A DNA stretch of 64,000 nt from a virus: positions 62,001 through 126,000 of the IMG/VR virus record IMGVR_UViG_3300027782_000032, one strand, 5' to 3'. The notes under the pieces are model-generated. The model saw nothing but the letters and a program-made list of their open reading frames with translations, had not been told where the DNA came from and searched no databases. The position numbers were made by a program, and so were the translations under genes. Shown piece by piece: positions 8,621 through 16,304 of this stretch. How positions within the stretch are numbered: the stretch's first letter is position 1; the number at the start of each line of letters is the position of its first letter.

Positions 8621-9901
8621 TTATTGACCAAAGAACCCAGGAACCACAGCTTTAAGTGCACCAGCCACAACACCAGCTCCCTGCAAAGTTCTTTGAGCCT
8701 GTGGAGTCAAGCCTACCAAAGCTCCTAATACTTTTCCACCCAAAGTAGCCTGAACATATCCAGCTCCCATGCCTATGCCAACCCTAGCTATGTCCATAGG
8801 AGTAATAAAGCCAGTGCCTCCTCCCATGCTGTTAGCTGCACTGACAACGCCCATAGTAGCTGCCTGCATATAAGGAGGAGAGAAAGGATCATTAAGAACA
8901 AGCCTATTGAAAGCGTCTACAGGCACAGGGGCTAGGCTTATTCCGCCTCCACCAAAGAAGTTAGATGACTTCTGCATCTCTTCAGATATCTCTGGCTGAA
9001 TCTGAGATAACGCTTCAGAAGCCTTAGTTATAGTTGAGTTTCCAAATATTACGTTTGGTGATGTGAAAGCTTTTATAGAGTTAGAATCCCTATCAGGATT
9101 GCTTTTAGCGTCCCAAGTGTGCATGCCTATTCCACCCATTGCAGCACCTGGAAGAGCACCTACAAGACCGCCTAGCATAGCCATTCTCTTTCTTAGCTTG
9201 CCCTTTTCAAATACTCCAGGGGCTATGTTCTCAGCTATGGTACCTGCTCCGTAGCCTAAGCCAGCAGTTAAGGCGCCACCAGCGATCATGGAAGCTAAAG
9301 GAGTAGGTCCACCTATATGGTCTGAGAACTTTGAAGGCTTAAGCATGAAGGCCTGAGCAACTGGACCAAGCACGCTAGACACCAAGGTGTCACTAGCACA
9401 CTTAACTAATATCCAAGGAGAGTTAAGGTTTGGCTTTCCAACCTTGTTGCTAACTCCTGCCTTCTCAAGAGTAGTGGAGACGTCTCCACTCTCGACAAGT
9501 ACTTTGTCAGATGTTGGACTGATCCACGCGTGCGTACGTGGTAAAAGAGCCCTAGCAACTTTTTCATAAACTTCTTTTGACGCTAAAACATAAGTATTTA
9601 CTAGGTCTGGAACGTAACTCCAAGCCAAGTCTTCAGCAATTTTATCCATCCGTTCTTGCCTCGAAATTGAAGAGGGGATAATATCCCTAGGAGCATGGAC
9701 CTTGAATGAAGTTGGAACGTGCGTTATCCCTACAAACTTTTTGTTAAGATCGGAATCTATGACAAAGTCTTCTGGCTTATCAACTAAAAGATTCCTCAAT
9801 ATTTTGTTCTTTTCATGATAGTTACGCTGATCAGACATCTGCTTGGCTCTAAGCAGCAGGTGAAGATCAGTCTTGGGATTGCGTTCTTCTTGAACTGGCA
9901 T
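8621..9901 (-). CDS. Hypothetical virion-type protein with Gly-rich hydrophobic core
   Basis: 426 residues from the ATG at 9901, which has GGAGG eight bases upstream; an ATG at 9940 would add 13 residues but lacks such a site. The N-terminal half is charged. Residues about 190-260 alternate hydrophobic Ala/Gly runs (ASMIAGGALTAGLGYGAG, MAMLGGLVGALPGAAMGG), and the last 80 residues are again Gly/Ala-rich, ending in AVVPGFFGQ. No family recognised. Looks like an internal or membrane-active virion protein. It is the first gene of the leftward polymerase block and diverges from the reductase gene. It contains one palindrome copy (read as SGDVST). Confidence 0.65.
   Translation of the reverse strand: MPVQEERNPKTDLHLLLRAKQMSDQRNYHEKNKILRNLLVDKPEDFVIDSDLNKKFVGITHVPTSFKVHAPRDIIPSSISRQERMDKIAEDLAWSYVPDLVNTYVLASKEVYEKVARALLPRTHAWISPTSDKVLVESGDVSTTLEKAGVSNKVGKPNLNSPWILVKCASDTLVSSVLGPVAQAFMLKPSKFSDHIGGPTPLASMIAGGALTAGLGYGAGTIAENIAPGVFEKGKLRKRMAMLGGLVGALPGAAMGGIGMHTWDAKSNPDRDSNSIKAFTSPNVIFGNSTITKASEALSQIQPEISEEMQKSSNFFGGGGISLAPVPVDAFNRLVLNDPFSPPYMQAATMGVVSAANSMGGGTGFITPMDIARVGIGMGAGYVQATLGGKVLGALVGLTPQAQRTLQGAGVVAGALKAVVPGFFGQ
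9474..9489. repeat. Dispersed palindrome, copy 2
   Basis: Perfect GTGGAGACGTCTCCAC inside the gene at 8621-9901, read as SGDVST, the same frame as copy 1. Confidence 0.9.
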
Positions 9902-10019
9902 TAGAAGGTCCTCCATCACGATAGTACCAACTCTTGGCATACCAAGCCATAGTTGGATGCCGTTTGGATGAAATTATGTTTAAGGATGGACATATTAACA
10001 AACACGGAGGTTATAACCA

Positions 10020-12284
10020 ATGGTTACTGCTGGAGTTAAGAAGTCTTTAAGTTTAGAGTCTAGGAAAGTAAAGAAAAGGAACGGAAACGTAGTAGCGTTT
10101 GAAGCCACTAAGATTGCATCAGCCGTTGAGAGATGCTTTAAAAACGGACTACAAAGCACAGATGAAGAAGCTCAAGTTGCAGGAGTTAAAGTCTCTAAAG
10201 CCGTTGCTAACATCCTAAACAAGAAGGTTGACGAAGAACCTATAGAAGTTGAAGCACTTCAACATACGGTAATTCAACAGCTATGGGCTTTAGGGTACTT
10301 TGAAGGCGCTGAACACTACACCATATTTAAAGAAAAAAGAAAGCAAGAAAGAGTAAACCATCCAGTAGACCCAGAGCTGAGGCGTCTGGTGGATGAAGAT
10401 AACAACTACTTTCCATCTGCGCTTCAGTACTACCAGTTCATCAGCAAGTTCTCAAAGTGGAACGAAGAACTTGGAAGAAGAGAAACTTGGGGAGAATGCG
10501 TAAACCGAGTAATGAGTTTCTTTGCAAAGCAGGACTTTGCTGAAAAGGTTACCAAGCAAGAGTTCAAAGAACTTAAAGAGTATCTGCAGCGAATGGACGC
10601 CACTCCAGCAATGCGAGTTATTCAGATGGCTGGAAAGGCATTAGATAGGTGCCACGTTGGAGTATACAACTGTAGCTACATGCCAATCACTGACATCAGA
10701 TCGTTCAGTGAGTTACTTTATATTCTCATGCAAGGTACTGGCGCTGGCTTCTCAGTAGAGCGTCGGTATGTTGAGCAGCTGCCTGCTGTAAAAAGACAGA
10801 CTGGCAAGCCACCAGCAAAGATGGGAATCATCGATACAACCGAAGGATGGTGCGATGCCCTCTACGCAGGTATGGAAGCTTGGTTCAATGGTAAAGACAT
10901 TGAGTTTGACTTCAGCAAGATCAGACCAGCTGGAGCAAGACTCAGCATTAAAGGAGGTAGGGCTAGCGGTCCTGATCCTCTCAAAACACTGCTACAGTTT
11001 GCAAGGACGCTTATTCTATCTAGGCAGGGTCGGTCACTTAGCGATGTAGACTGTCATGACCTAGCCTGCATGACTGGAAAGATCGTGCAAGTAGGTGGAG
11101 TTAGAAGAGCTAGTGAGATCTCGCTTAGCGACCTTGACTCTAAAGACATGAGACTGGCTAAGAGCGGAAACTGGTGGGAGAGCAGTATACATCGAACTAT
11201 GGCTAATAACTCAGCCGTATACGATAGCAAGCCTACCTCTATAGAGTTTATGGAAGAGTGGCTATCTTTAGCTAAGAGCGGGTCAGGAGAGCGTGGCATC
11301 TTCAACAGGGATGGCGTGCTTAGGACTCTACCTGAAAGAAGGCAGCCAAGAGACTTCGGCACTAACCCTTGTGCTGAAATTATTCTTAGACCTTATCAGT
11401 TTTGTAACTTGTCTATCGTGGTCGCTAGACACGATGACACTGCTGAGACTCTTAAAAAGAAAGTACGCATAGCTACTATCTTTGGAACTATGCAAGCCTG
11501 CCTGACAGACTTCAAGTACATTCGAAGAGAGTGGAAAGATAACTGCCAAGAAGAAAGGCTACTAGGAGTAGACATCACTGGACAGATGGACTGCCCACTG
11601 CTAAGACCTGGCTCTGAAGGCAGAGATGATCTCCTTAAAAAGCTAAGGTCTGTGGTAGCTAAAACTAATACAGAGTTTGCTGAAAGGTTTGGAATTGGCC
11701 GAGCAGCTGCAGACACTTGTGTTAAGCCATCTGGAGACAGTGCAGTTTTATTTGGATGCTCTTCTGGCATTCATGCTAGGTTCTCTGAGTATTACATCAG
11801 ACGAGTTAGAGAAAGAGCTGATAGCCCTGTAGCTAACATGCTAAGAGACGCTGGAGTTCCTTGGATTCAAGCACCTGAAGATCAGTCGCTTGTATGCTTT
11901 GAGTTTCCATGTGCATCGCCAGAAGGAGCTATTACAAAGGATCAACAAACAGCACTAGAGCAGCTAGACAACTGGATGACTTGGAAGCTTAACTGGGCTG
12001 AGCACTCGGTATCAGCTACTGTGTATCTTGAGCCTAACGAGTGGCTAGATGCAGGACATTGGGTGTATCGTAACTTTGATGCTATCTCTGGCATTAGCTT
12101 CTTACCTAAGAACAATGGCACCTACACAGGAACGCCATACGAAGAGATAGATAAGAATGAGTACACAAGCAGGGTAAACACTTTTCCAAAGATCGACTGG
12201 GCTAAGCTCTCTAGGTACGAGAAGACTGACCATACAGAGTCGTCTCAAACCTACGCTTGCACCGGCGGCGCATGTGAACTGTAA
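10020..12284 (+). CDS. nrdJ: Adenosylcobalamin-dependent (class II) ribonucleotide reductase
   Basis: Reduces ribonucleotides to deoxyribonucleotides using a B12-derived radical; needed for phage DNA synthesis. 754 residues, about the size of the monomeric RTPR type. An ATP-cone-like N-terminus is visible (VKKRNGNVVAFEATKIASAV near 17-36). Catalytic-barrel motifs: RCHVGVYNCSYM near 216, MQGTGAGFSVE near 240, FGTNPCAEI near 451 (thiyl-radical Cys and Glu), CVKPSGDSAVLFGCSSG near 567, and a C-terminal redox tail ending YACTGGACEL. No partner small subunit or activase lies nearby, which fits class II. Plus-strand gene flanked by leftward genes; GGAGG lies 9 bases before the ATG. Transcription ends in a bidirectional terminator shared with the small gene on the other strand. 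Confidence 0.93.
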   Translation: MVTAGVKKSLSLESRKVKKRNGNVVAFEATKIASAVERCFKNGLQSTDEEAQVAGVKVSKAVANILNKKVDEEPIEVEALQHTVIQQLWALGYFEGAEHYTIFKEKRKQERVNHPVDPELRRLVDEDNNYFPSALQYYQFISKFSKWNEELGRRETWGECVNRVMSFFAKQDFAEKVTKQEFKELKEYLQRMDATPAMRVIQMAGKALDRCHVGVYNCSYMPITDIRSFSELLYILMQGTGAGFSVERRYVEQLPAVKRQTGKPPAKMGIIDTTEGWCDALYAGMEAWFNGKDIEFDFSKIRPAGARLSIKGGRASGPDPLKTLLQFARTLILSRQGRSLSDVDCHDLACMTGKIVQVGGVRRASEISLSDLDSKDMRLAKSGNWWESSIHRTMANNSAVYDSKPTSIEFMEEWLSLAKSGSGERGIFNRDGVLRTLPERRQPRDFGTNPCAEIILRPYQFCNLSIVVARHDDTAETLKKKVRIATIFGTMQACLTDFKYIRREWKDNCQEERLLGVDITGQMDCPLLRPGSEGRDDLLKKLRSVVAKTNTEFAERFGIGRAAADTCVKPSGDSAVLFGCSSGIHARFSEYYIRRVRERADSPVANMLRDAGVPWIQAPEDQSLVCFEFPCASPEGAITKDQQTALEQLDNWMTWKLNWAEHSVSATVYLEPNEWLDAGHWVYRNFDAISGISFLPKNNGTYTGTPYEEIDKNEYTSRVNTFPKIDWAKLSRYEKTDHTESSQTYACTGGACEL

Positions 12285-12285
12285 T

Positions 12286-12337
12286 GTCTGATAGCTAAAA
12301 AAAACACCTCCATGTTCCTAAGAACTGGAGGTGTTTT
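12286..12337. terminator. Cassette terminator T1 (bidirectional)
   Basis: Stem AACACCTCCA / TGGAGGTGTT (12303-12312 / 12326-12335). Leftward RNA ends in a U-tract followed by AGCTATCA, ending the 37-residue gene; rightward RNA has TTTTGTTTATTT, ending the reductase gene. Confidence 0.85.
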
Positions 12338-12339
12338 GT

Positions 12340-12453
12340 TTATTTCACTAGCATTACCCAGGTCTGAGTTATCATAAGCACAGCTAGAAACGCTATAAGC
12401 GAAAATGGTAGAAACAAAAACACAATCTCATCTACCGTATAATTCTTCATCAT
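12340..12453 (-). CDS. Small single-pass membrane protein (37 aa)
   Basis: A 37-residue protein: short polar N-terminus (MMKNYTVDEI) then one long hydrophobic segment (residues 11-29, VFLFLPFSLIAFLAVLMIT) and a short tail ending VK. GGAG precedes two consecutive ATG codons (12453 and 12450); the second has the better spacing. It is supported by a complete cassette: promoter at 12519-12547, conserved leader, and terminator at 12286-12337. Function unknown; small inner-membrane proteins of phages can act as holin-like, superinfection-exclusion or host-modifying factors, but nothing here decides among these. Confidence 0.7.
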   Translation of the reverse strand: MMKNYTVDEIVFLFLPFSLIAFLAVLMITQTWVMLVK

Positions 12454-12467
12454 AATCTCCAAGTTAG

Positions 12468-12518
12468 ATATAAAATTAAGAACTCTTACTGAGCTCCTGA
12501 ACACTATTGTATTCAATT
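12468..12518 (-). repeat. Conserved cassette leader, copy 1
   Basis: About 45 bp here are nearly identical to 13163-13203 and 47296-47336, each lying just downstream of a cassette promoter. All contain the plus-strand string CTTACTGAGCTCCTGAACAC. Confidence 0.8.
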
Positions 12519-12547
12519 CATTATGACACGTTTATGGCCTGAATTAA
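12519..12547 (-). promoter_or_regulatory. Cassette promoter P1
   Basis: Minus-strand TTAATT, 17-bp spacer ending CGTGTC, then ATAATG. Same architecture as eight other sites in the window. Drives the 37-residue gene. Confidence 0.65.
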
Positions 12548-12554
12548 GGGGGTG

Positions 12555-12603
12555 TCTAATAGCTAAAAAAAGCACCTTCAAACCCCTAAGGGCTGAAGGT
12601 GCT
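12555..12603 (-). terminator. Cassette terminator T2
   Basis: Stem AGCACCTTCA / TGAAGGTGCT (12571-12580 / 12594-12603), leftward U-tract, then AGCTATTA, one base from the AGCTATCA of the other cassettes. Ends the gene at 12614-13108; promoter P1 follows within 10 bp. Confidence 0.85.
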
Positions 12604-12613
12604 TTGGTTAGAT

Positions 12614-13108
12614 CTAGTTTGCAAAAACTTTTCCAGCTTTTGCGTACTTGATTGTAGCTGAGGCGTTTATAGCCTTAAGCGACAGCTGTAGATCCGGTGG
12701 CATCACCGCCAGCTTAGCCCACTGTGGGCTAGTGGATGAGAATGCCTTAGCTGCATCTTTACCAAAGTGGTAAAGTACAGTCTCATCAAAACTATCATTA
12801 GCTAGCTCTGCGGCTAACTCATCCGACGGAAGACGATGAGTCTTGTCGAAAAAGCTAGCCTTAAAACTATCGATGTACGCCACTACATACGCCTTCTTCA
12901 CGGCATCGTAAGCCGACTCCTGCGGAGCCACTTCAATCGCCACCTCAGGCTCTACTGCAGGAGTAGCCTCAGGCTCCTCAAGCAACCTTAAAGCCATTTC
13001 TGAAGCAGCTGCCGATGCCTTCCTATCTGTGTATACCTTACCAAAAACTAGAATTGAGCATACAGAGACCACAGAAATCACAGCCCAAAAAACCTTATTA
13101 GTATTCAT
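12614..13108 (-). CDS. Hypothetical signal-anchored protein
   Basis: 164 residues. N-terminus has a hydrophobic segment (VFWAVISVVSVCSILVFG, about residues 6-23), likely a signal anchor, followed by a Glu/Pro/Ala-rich linker and a helical C-terminal domain. No family recognised. Stands alone in a cassette: promoter P2, a 95-nt leader nearly the same as that of the gene at 46876, AAGGAG eight bases before the ATG, and terminator T2. The coding sequence holds several perfect hairpins (TAGCCCA/TGGGCTA at 12715-12731, CTTTACC/GGTAAAG at 12757-12775, ACTCATC/GATGAGT at 12817-12841). Confidence 0.75.
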   Translation of the reverse strand: MNTNKVFWAVISVVSVCSILVFGKVYTDRKASAAASEMALRLLEEPEATPAVEPEVAIEVAPQESAYDAVKKAYVVAYIDSFKASFFDKTHRLPSDELAAELANDSFDETVLYHFGKDAAKAFSSTSPQWAKLAVMPPDLQLSLKAINASATIKYAKAGKVFAN

Positions 13109-13114
13109 GGTTAT

Positions 13115-13203
13115 TTCTCCTTTAATGAGATGGCCACCACAGCCAGTTAATTACAACAGTGCAAGAACTCTTACTGAGCTCCTGAACACTATTGTATTCA
13201 ACT
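13115..13203 (-). repeat. Conserved cassette leader, copy 2
   Basis: 5' untranslated leader of the gene at 12614-13108. It matches 47250-47336 over nearly its full length, including the AAGGAGAAATAACC ribosome-binding site, although the two proteins look unrelated. Confidence 0.8.
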
Positions 13204-13232
13204 CATTATGACGCAGTTTTGGCCTGAATTAA
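13204..13232 (-). promoter_or_regulatory. Cassette promoter P2
   Basis: Minus-strand TTAATT, 17-bp spacer ending TGCGTC, ATAATG; drives 12614-13108. Confidence 0.65.
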
Positions 13233-13238
13233 GCCCTG

Positions 13239-14012
13239 CTAGTCTATAGGCTTATTTAGATAGGTATCGCATATAAACCCTATGGAGTAACCCTTGTTAA
13301 GTTTGGTAACTACGGTTGTACGGCTTATTCCAAGGTACTTAGCCCAATCCGTCACAGTCATGTCCTTGCCGTTGTACTCATAGGTCTTATGAGTACGTAC
13401 CATATAAGATACTGGGTTTAGGGCTATCTCATCTCCGCTGTATCCTTGATTGTAAAGAAACACGGCTCTGTCATAGTTTAAACCTAGTAGCTTTACCAGA
13501 GCACCAAGCTTCATCGGCTTTCCTAAATATACTAAATCTCTAGACTTGTGCTCTAAAAGCTCTGGGTTTAGGGCGTCCTCTAAGGAAAACCCTCTGGCAA
13601 GCCTAGTAGCTGCTGTGTCGTAGTTTATATTCAAGTCCTTGCAAACCACAGACAATGGAAGCTGCACGCCGTTGTGTTCAACCATATGATTGCTGGTCTT
13701 GTTAAGAGCTTGAAGTGGAATCTTTATCCACTCCATGTTGCCGCATACATACCCTTCGTTATTGTCTATTCTTTCTATGCTGTATTCAGTCTTGGGCTCT
13801 GGGCACACTCCAACCTCGTTAAGAAAGTTTAGAAAGCTATACCTATACAAGTCTCCTACTCCAATACCCCTGCCTCCGTAGTTAGCATACCTATGGTGGT
13901 TAGGATTGTAGCACTTGGCGTTTATTCTCTGCCATGTCCTATACTCCTTTACATACTTAGCTCCCTTGGTGCTAGAGCCTCTTACGTCTCTAGCTGTGAA
14001 TGTGCCCTTCAT
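13239..14012 (-). CDS. HNH-type phage endonuclease-family protein with three HTH-like repeats
   Basis: 257 residues from the ATG at 14012, which has AGGAGG eight bases upstream. The N-terminal half carries the signature seen in many phage HNH/homing-type proteins: CYNPNHHRYANYGGRGIGV near 40-58, then YSIERIDNNEGYVCGNMEW near 85-103. The C-terminal half has three repeats of about 45 residues of the kind YNGKDMTVTDWAKYLGIS...KGYS, which are likely helix-turn-helix DNA-binding units. It has no promoter of its own: its Shine-Dalgarno starts directly after the tail of terminator T3, so expression would need read-through. It also ends six bases from promoter P2. This fits a mobile gene inserted between two cassettes (inference). 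Confidence 0.75.
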   Translation of the reverse strand: MKGTFTARDVRGSSTKGAKYVKEYRTWQRINAKCYNPNHHRYANYGGRGIGVGDLYRYSFLNFLNEVGVCPEPKTEYSIERIDNNEGYVCGNMEWIKIPLQALNKTSNHMVEHNGVQLPLSVVCKDLNINYDTAATRLARGFSLEDALNPELLEHKSRDLVYLGKPMKLGALVKLLGLNYDRAVFLYNQGYSGDEIALNPVSYMVRTHKTYEYNGKDMTVTDWAKYLGISRTTVVTKLNKGYSIGFICDTYLNKPID

Positions 14013-14025
14013 AAGAGTATCCTCC

Positions 14026-14064
14026 TGATAGCTAAAAAAAGGCCAGAGCATAATGCTCCGGCCT
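14026..14064 (-). terminator. Cassette terminator T3
   Basis: Stem AGGCC-a-GAGCAT / ATGCTC-c-GGCCT (14040-14064), then U7 and AGCTATCA on the minus strand. Ends the lipoprotein gene. The AGGAGG of the HNH gene follows AGCTATC directly. Confidence 0.85.
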
Positions 14065-14068
14065 AGGT

Positions 14069-14233
14069 TTACCAGCTCCTTCGAACTGTCACAGATAAGT
14101 GTACCTTATCTATGATCTTGTCGTCCCACGGGCATGCCGTGGTACTGTAGGTACTCTCAACCGAATGAGAAACCTTAGGCGCACATCTGCATCCAGCAGC
14201 TGACAACACCAATACCAAAATTAAAATCCTCAT
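14069..14233 (-). CDS. Small lipoprotein (54 aa)
   Basis: 54 residues: basic start (MRILI), hydrophobic core and a lipobox LSAAGC at residues 10-15, so the mature protein would begin with a lipidated Cys followed by RCAPK. Three further cysteines or near-cysteine positions (C15, C17, C34) are present. AGGAG lies 7 bases before the ATG. It has its own promoter (P3) and terminator (T3). Phage lipoproteins of this size include outer-membrane spanins and superinfection-exclusion proteins; it lacks the proline-rich body typical of Rz1, so I leave the role open. Confidence 0.75.
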   Translation of the reverse strand: MRILILVLVLSAAGCRCAPKVSHSVESTYSTTACPWDDKIIDKVHLSVTVRRSW

Positions 14234-14267
14234 CGTAGCACTCCTTTGTTAGATGTAGAATCCATGT

Positions 14268-14296
14268 AATTATGACGCAAAGACGCTATGGATTAA
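14268..14296 (-). promoter_or_regulatory. Cassette promoter P3
   Basis: Minus-strand TTAATC, 17-bp spacer ending TGCGTC, ATAATT; drives the lipoprotein gene. Confidence 0.65.
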
Positions 14297-14303
14297 GGGT
14301 CGT

Positions 14304-14894
14304 CTACTTCTTTACAAAAGCCCACGAACTGTCTTTAAAGTACCTTATGTTTTCTTTTTTAAATATTTCGTCTACTGCTCTGCCTACGTCAGGCATGCAA
14401 TAGTCATGGCCTGCTATTAAGCCTCCAACCTTTACTTTGTCAGACCAAGCTTGTATGTCAGCTTTAACACTGTCATATGAGTGGTCTGCATCAATGTAGA
14501 CCATATCAATAGTTTCTTTACCAAACTCTTTTGCTAAAACCTCAGACTTAACTTTATGTTCAATTATGTTGTGGTTTCTAGACTTTGTATCTAAAAATTC
14601 TTTGTATATTACAGGAGCCATACTAGGGCTAATATACTCCTCCCAAATGTCACAACATACAACAACCCCAGCGTACTGAGCCATTAGCTCTGCAGAAGCT
14701 CCAGCGTAGCTTCCTACCTCTACAATCTTCCATCCTCTAGTTACTCTATAGTAATCAAGTAAATCTTTTAATCCAAACAGCCTGTTTATTGAAGGCATCT
14801 CTTCGTTAAAATAGTGATCGCTAGGTAAGTTAATAATCCTATACCTGTGTACTACTTTGTCAGCTAAGTTTTTAGTGTCATTATGATACGGCAT
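14304..14894 (-). CDS. Class I SAM-dependent methyltransferase (Methyltransf_24-like)
   Basis: 196 residues. Rossmann methyltransferase signs: IVEVGSYAGASAELMAQ near 58-74 (motif I, SAM binding), VVVCCDIWEE near 77, and IDMVYIDADHSYDSVKADI near 129 (motif IV with the metal/substrate-binding DADH typical of this O-methyltransferase group). GLIAGHDY follows near 155. Substrate unknown; the surrounding glycan genes suggest a sugar or small molecule. AGGAG precedes the ATG. It is followed within 5 bp of its stop by cassette promoter P3. Confidence 0.85.
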   Translation of the reverse strand: MPYHNDTKNLADKVVHRYRIINLPSDHYFNEEMPSINRLFGLKDLLDYYRVTRGWKIVEVGSYAGASAELMAQYAGVVVCCDIWEEYISPSMAPVIYKEFLDTKSRNHNIIEHKVKSEVLAKEFGKETIDMVYIDADHSYDSVKADIQAWSDKVKVGGLIAGHDYCMPDVGRAVDEIFKKENIRYFKDSSWAFVKK

Positions 14895-14923
14895 TACTTG
14901 AGTCTCCTTATAGTCTGTTGTTA

Positions 14924-15487
14924 CTACCTAAAAGGCGGACCTTCGTACCAAGTAACCAAGCTGTATCTAGTGCCTTTAGTAACTGGAGTAACCCTATGTT
15001 TTAGAAATGAAGGAAACACTAAAGTGTTACCCCTAGCGCGCATGTGCTCTGGCTTAGGAGGTTGAGAAGTGTTTAGTTGAAACTCAAAGTCTCCACCTTC
15101 ATAGTCTGCTGGGTCTGACAACTGTAGCACAAATGACAGCTTTCTTTGAGTGTTTTGACCGTTCCTAGGTAGCCACACTATGTCTTCGTGCCATCCATAG
15201 TGTCCTTTGTTTTCAGCTTGGTACTCTGTAAACTGAACCTCATAGAAAAAGTTGAGGTCAAATCCAAAAGAAGTATTGGCTCTTTTGCATACGTTGTCTA
15301 TGTCTGTGTAAAGCCACTGCCAGTCTGCAGCGTTCCTGTCTAGCCATCTTACTTTAGACGTTCTAAGGTCAGGCACTTGGCCGTACGTAGTAGCCTCTAC
15401 TGGAGTAATAGTAAGCGCTTGAGTGATTATGTTGTTACACTTTTCTGGTGAAGCATAGTTGTGCCACAGCTGCCACATAGATTGCAT
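14924..15487 (-). CDS. 2-oxoglutarate/Fe(II)-dependent hydroxylase (PKHD/P4H type)
   Basis: 187 residues. Double-stranded beta-helix oxygenase with a complete iron triad: H100 and D102 in GWHEDIVW, H164 in FLKHRVTP, and R174 in TRYSLVTW for 2-oxoglutarate. Family members hydroxylate prolyl, lysyl or other substrates; in phages the substrate is usually unknown. Short gap of 29 bp to the methyltransferase gene downstream suggests one transcript. AAAAGGAGA precedes the ATG. Confidence 0.88.
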   Translation of the reverse strand: MQSMWQLWHNYASPEKCNNIITQALTITPVEATTYGQVPDLRTSKVRWLDRNAADWQWLYTDIDNVCKRANTSFGFDLNFFYEVQFTEYQAENKGHYGWHEDIVWLPRNGQNTQRKLSFVLQLSDPADYEGGDFEFQLNTSQPPKPEHMRARGNTLVFPSFLKHRVTPVTKGTRYSLVTWYEGPPFR

Positions 15488-15629
15488 CGTATCTCCTTTT
15501 CGTTAGACCCCGCTATTTAAGCTTAACGGTAGTCCTAAGTCAATAACAAGGGTGATACTACTAGCCAATAAAATACACTATTGTTATTATGCCTACTTGC
15601 TTAGTAACTACAAACTAGTGGATTGTTTT

Positions 15630-16304
15630 ATGGAATATAACGAATACTTTATCAAACGAATTAATAGGTATCAGTACGCTATTAATACGTATCCTAACAC
15701 AATGAATGATGAGCGAGGTGAAGCCTTAAGTAAGCTAGACTTGTTCGAGGGATGTAAATCTTTAGATCTAGGCAACAGCGGCCTAATGAACTTTACCAGC
15801 ATAGACTTTGAATTTAAGAAGCTTCCATTTGAAGACAAGTCATTTGACAGAGTTGTGATCATGGCAGTGCTGCATCATATATCAGTAGAGAATCGTGAGA
15901 TCCTGTACAAAGAGTGTATGCGTATCCTTAAGCAAGGTGGAAAGCTTGTGGTATCTGATGTTATTAAAGATTCGAAACAAGCCTACTGGCTTAATAACAT
16001 AGTAGACAAGTACAACAGCATAGGTCACAAAGGATTATTCTTTGATAAGTCAGATGAAGAGCTATTTAGGAAAACCGGATTTGATGTAAGAAGTGAAGTT
16101 GCTTCTTACTTCTGGTACTTCAAAAATAAGTCTGAACTAGAAGACTTTATAACTAACCTGTTTGGAATGGATCTAGCTGATAGCGTGTACGACATAGTTA
16201 ATGAGCACCTTGGGCTGAGCCCACACGGAGAAGAAGGGTTTAAATTTGAATGGAAGCTCATCTACTTTATAGCCACTTGTCCCCTAACTCTTTTTCAAGA
16301 TTAA
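15630..16304 (+). CDS. Class I SAM-dependent methyltransferase
   Basis: 224 residues from the ATG at 15630; an upstream GTG at 15552 stays open but would add an unsupported hydrophobic extension. Motif I is short (CKSLDLGNSG near 50), followed by LPFEDKSFDRVVIMAVLHHI near 70-90 and LKQGGKLVVSDV near 107, typical of Methyltransf_11 proteins, with a C-terminal lid. One of few plus-strand genes; its end overlaps the end of the opposite TupA-like gene by 38 bp. Substrate unknown. Confidence 0.8.
   Translation: MEYNEYFIKRINRYQYAINTYPNTMNDERGEALSKLDLFEGCKSLDLGNSGLMNFTSIDFEFKKLPFEDKSFDRVVIMAVLHHISVENREILYKECMRILKQGGKLVVSDVIKDSKQAYWLNNIVDKYNSIGHKGLFFDKSDEELFRKTGFDVRSEVASYFWYFKNKSELEDFITNLFGMDLADSVYDIVNEHLGLSPHGEEGFKFEWKLIYFIATCPLTLFQD

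Noticed and set aside
12614-13108. Inner-membrane spanin paired with the lipoprotein at 14069
   Set aside because: The protein has an N-terminal anchor but no long coiled coil, the lipoprotein is not proline-rich, and each is transcribed alone.
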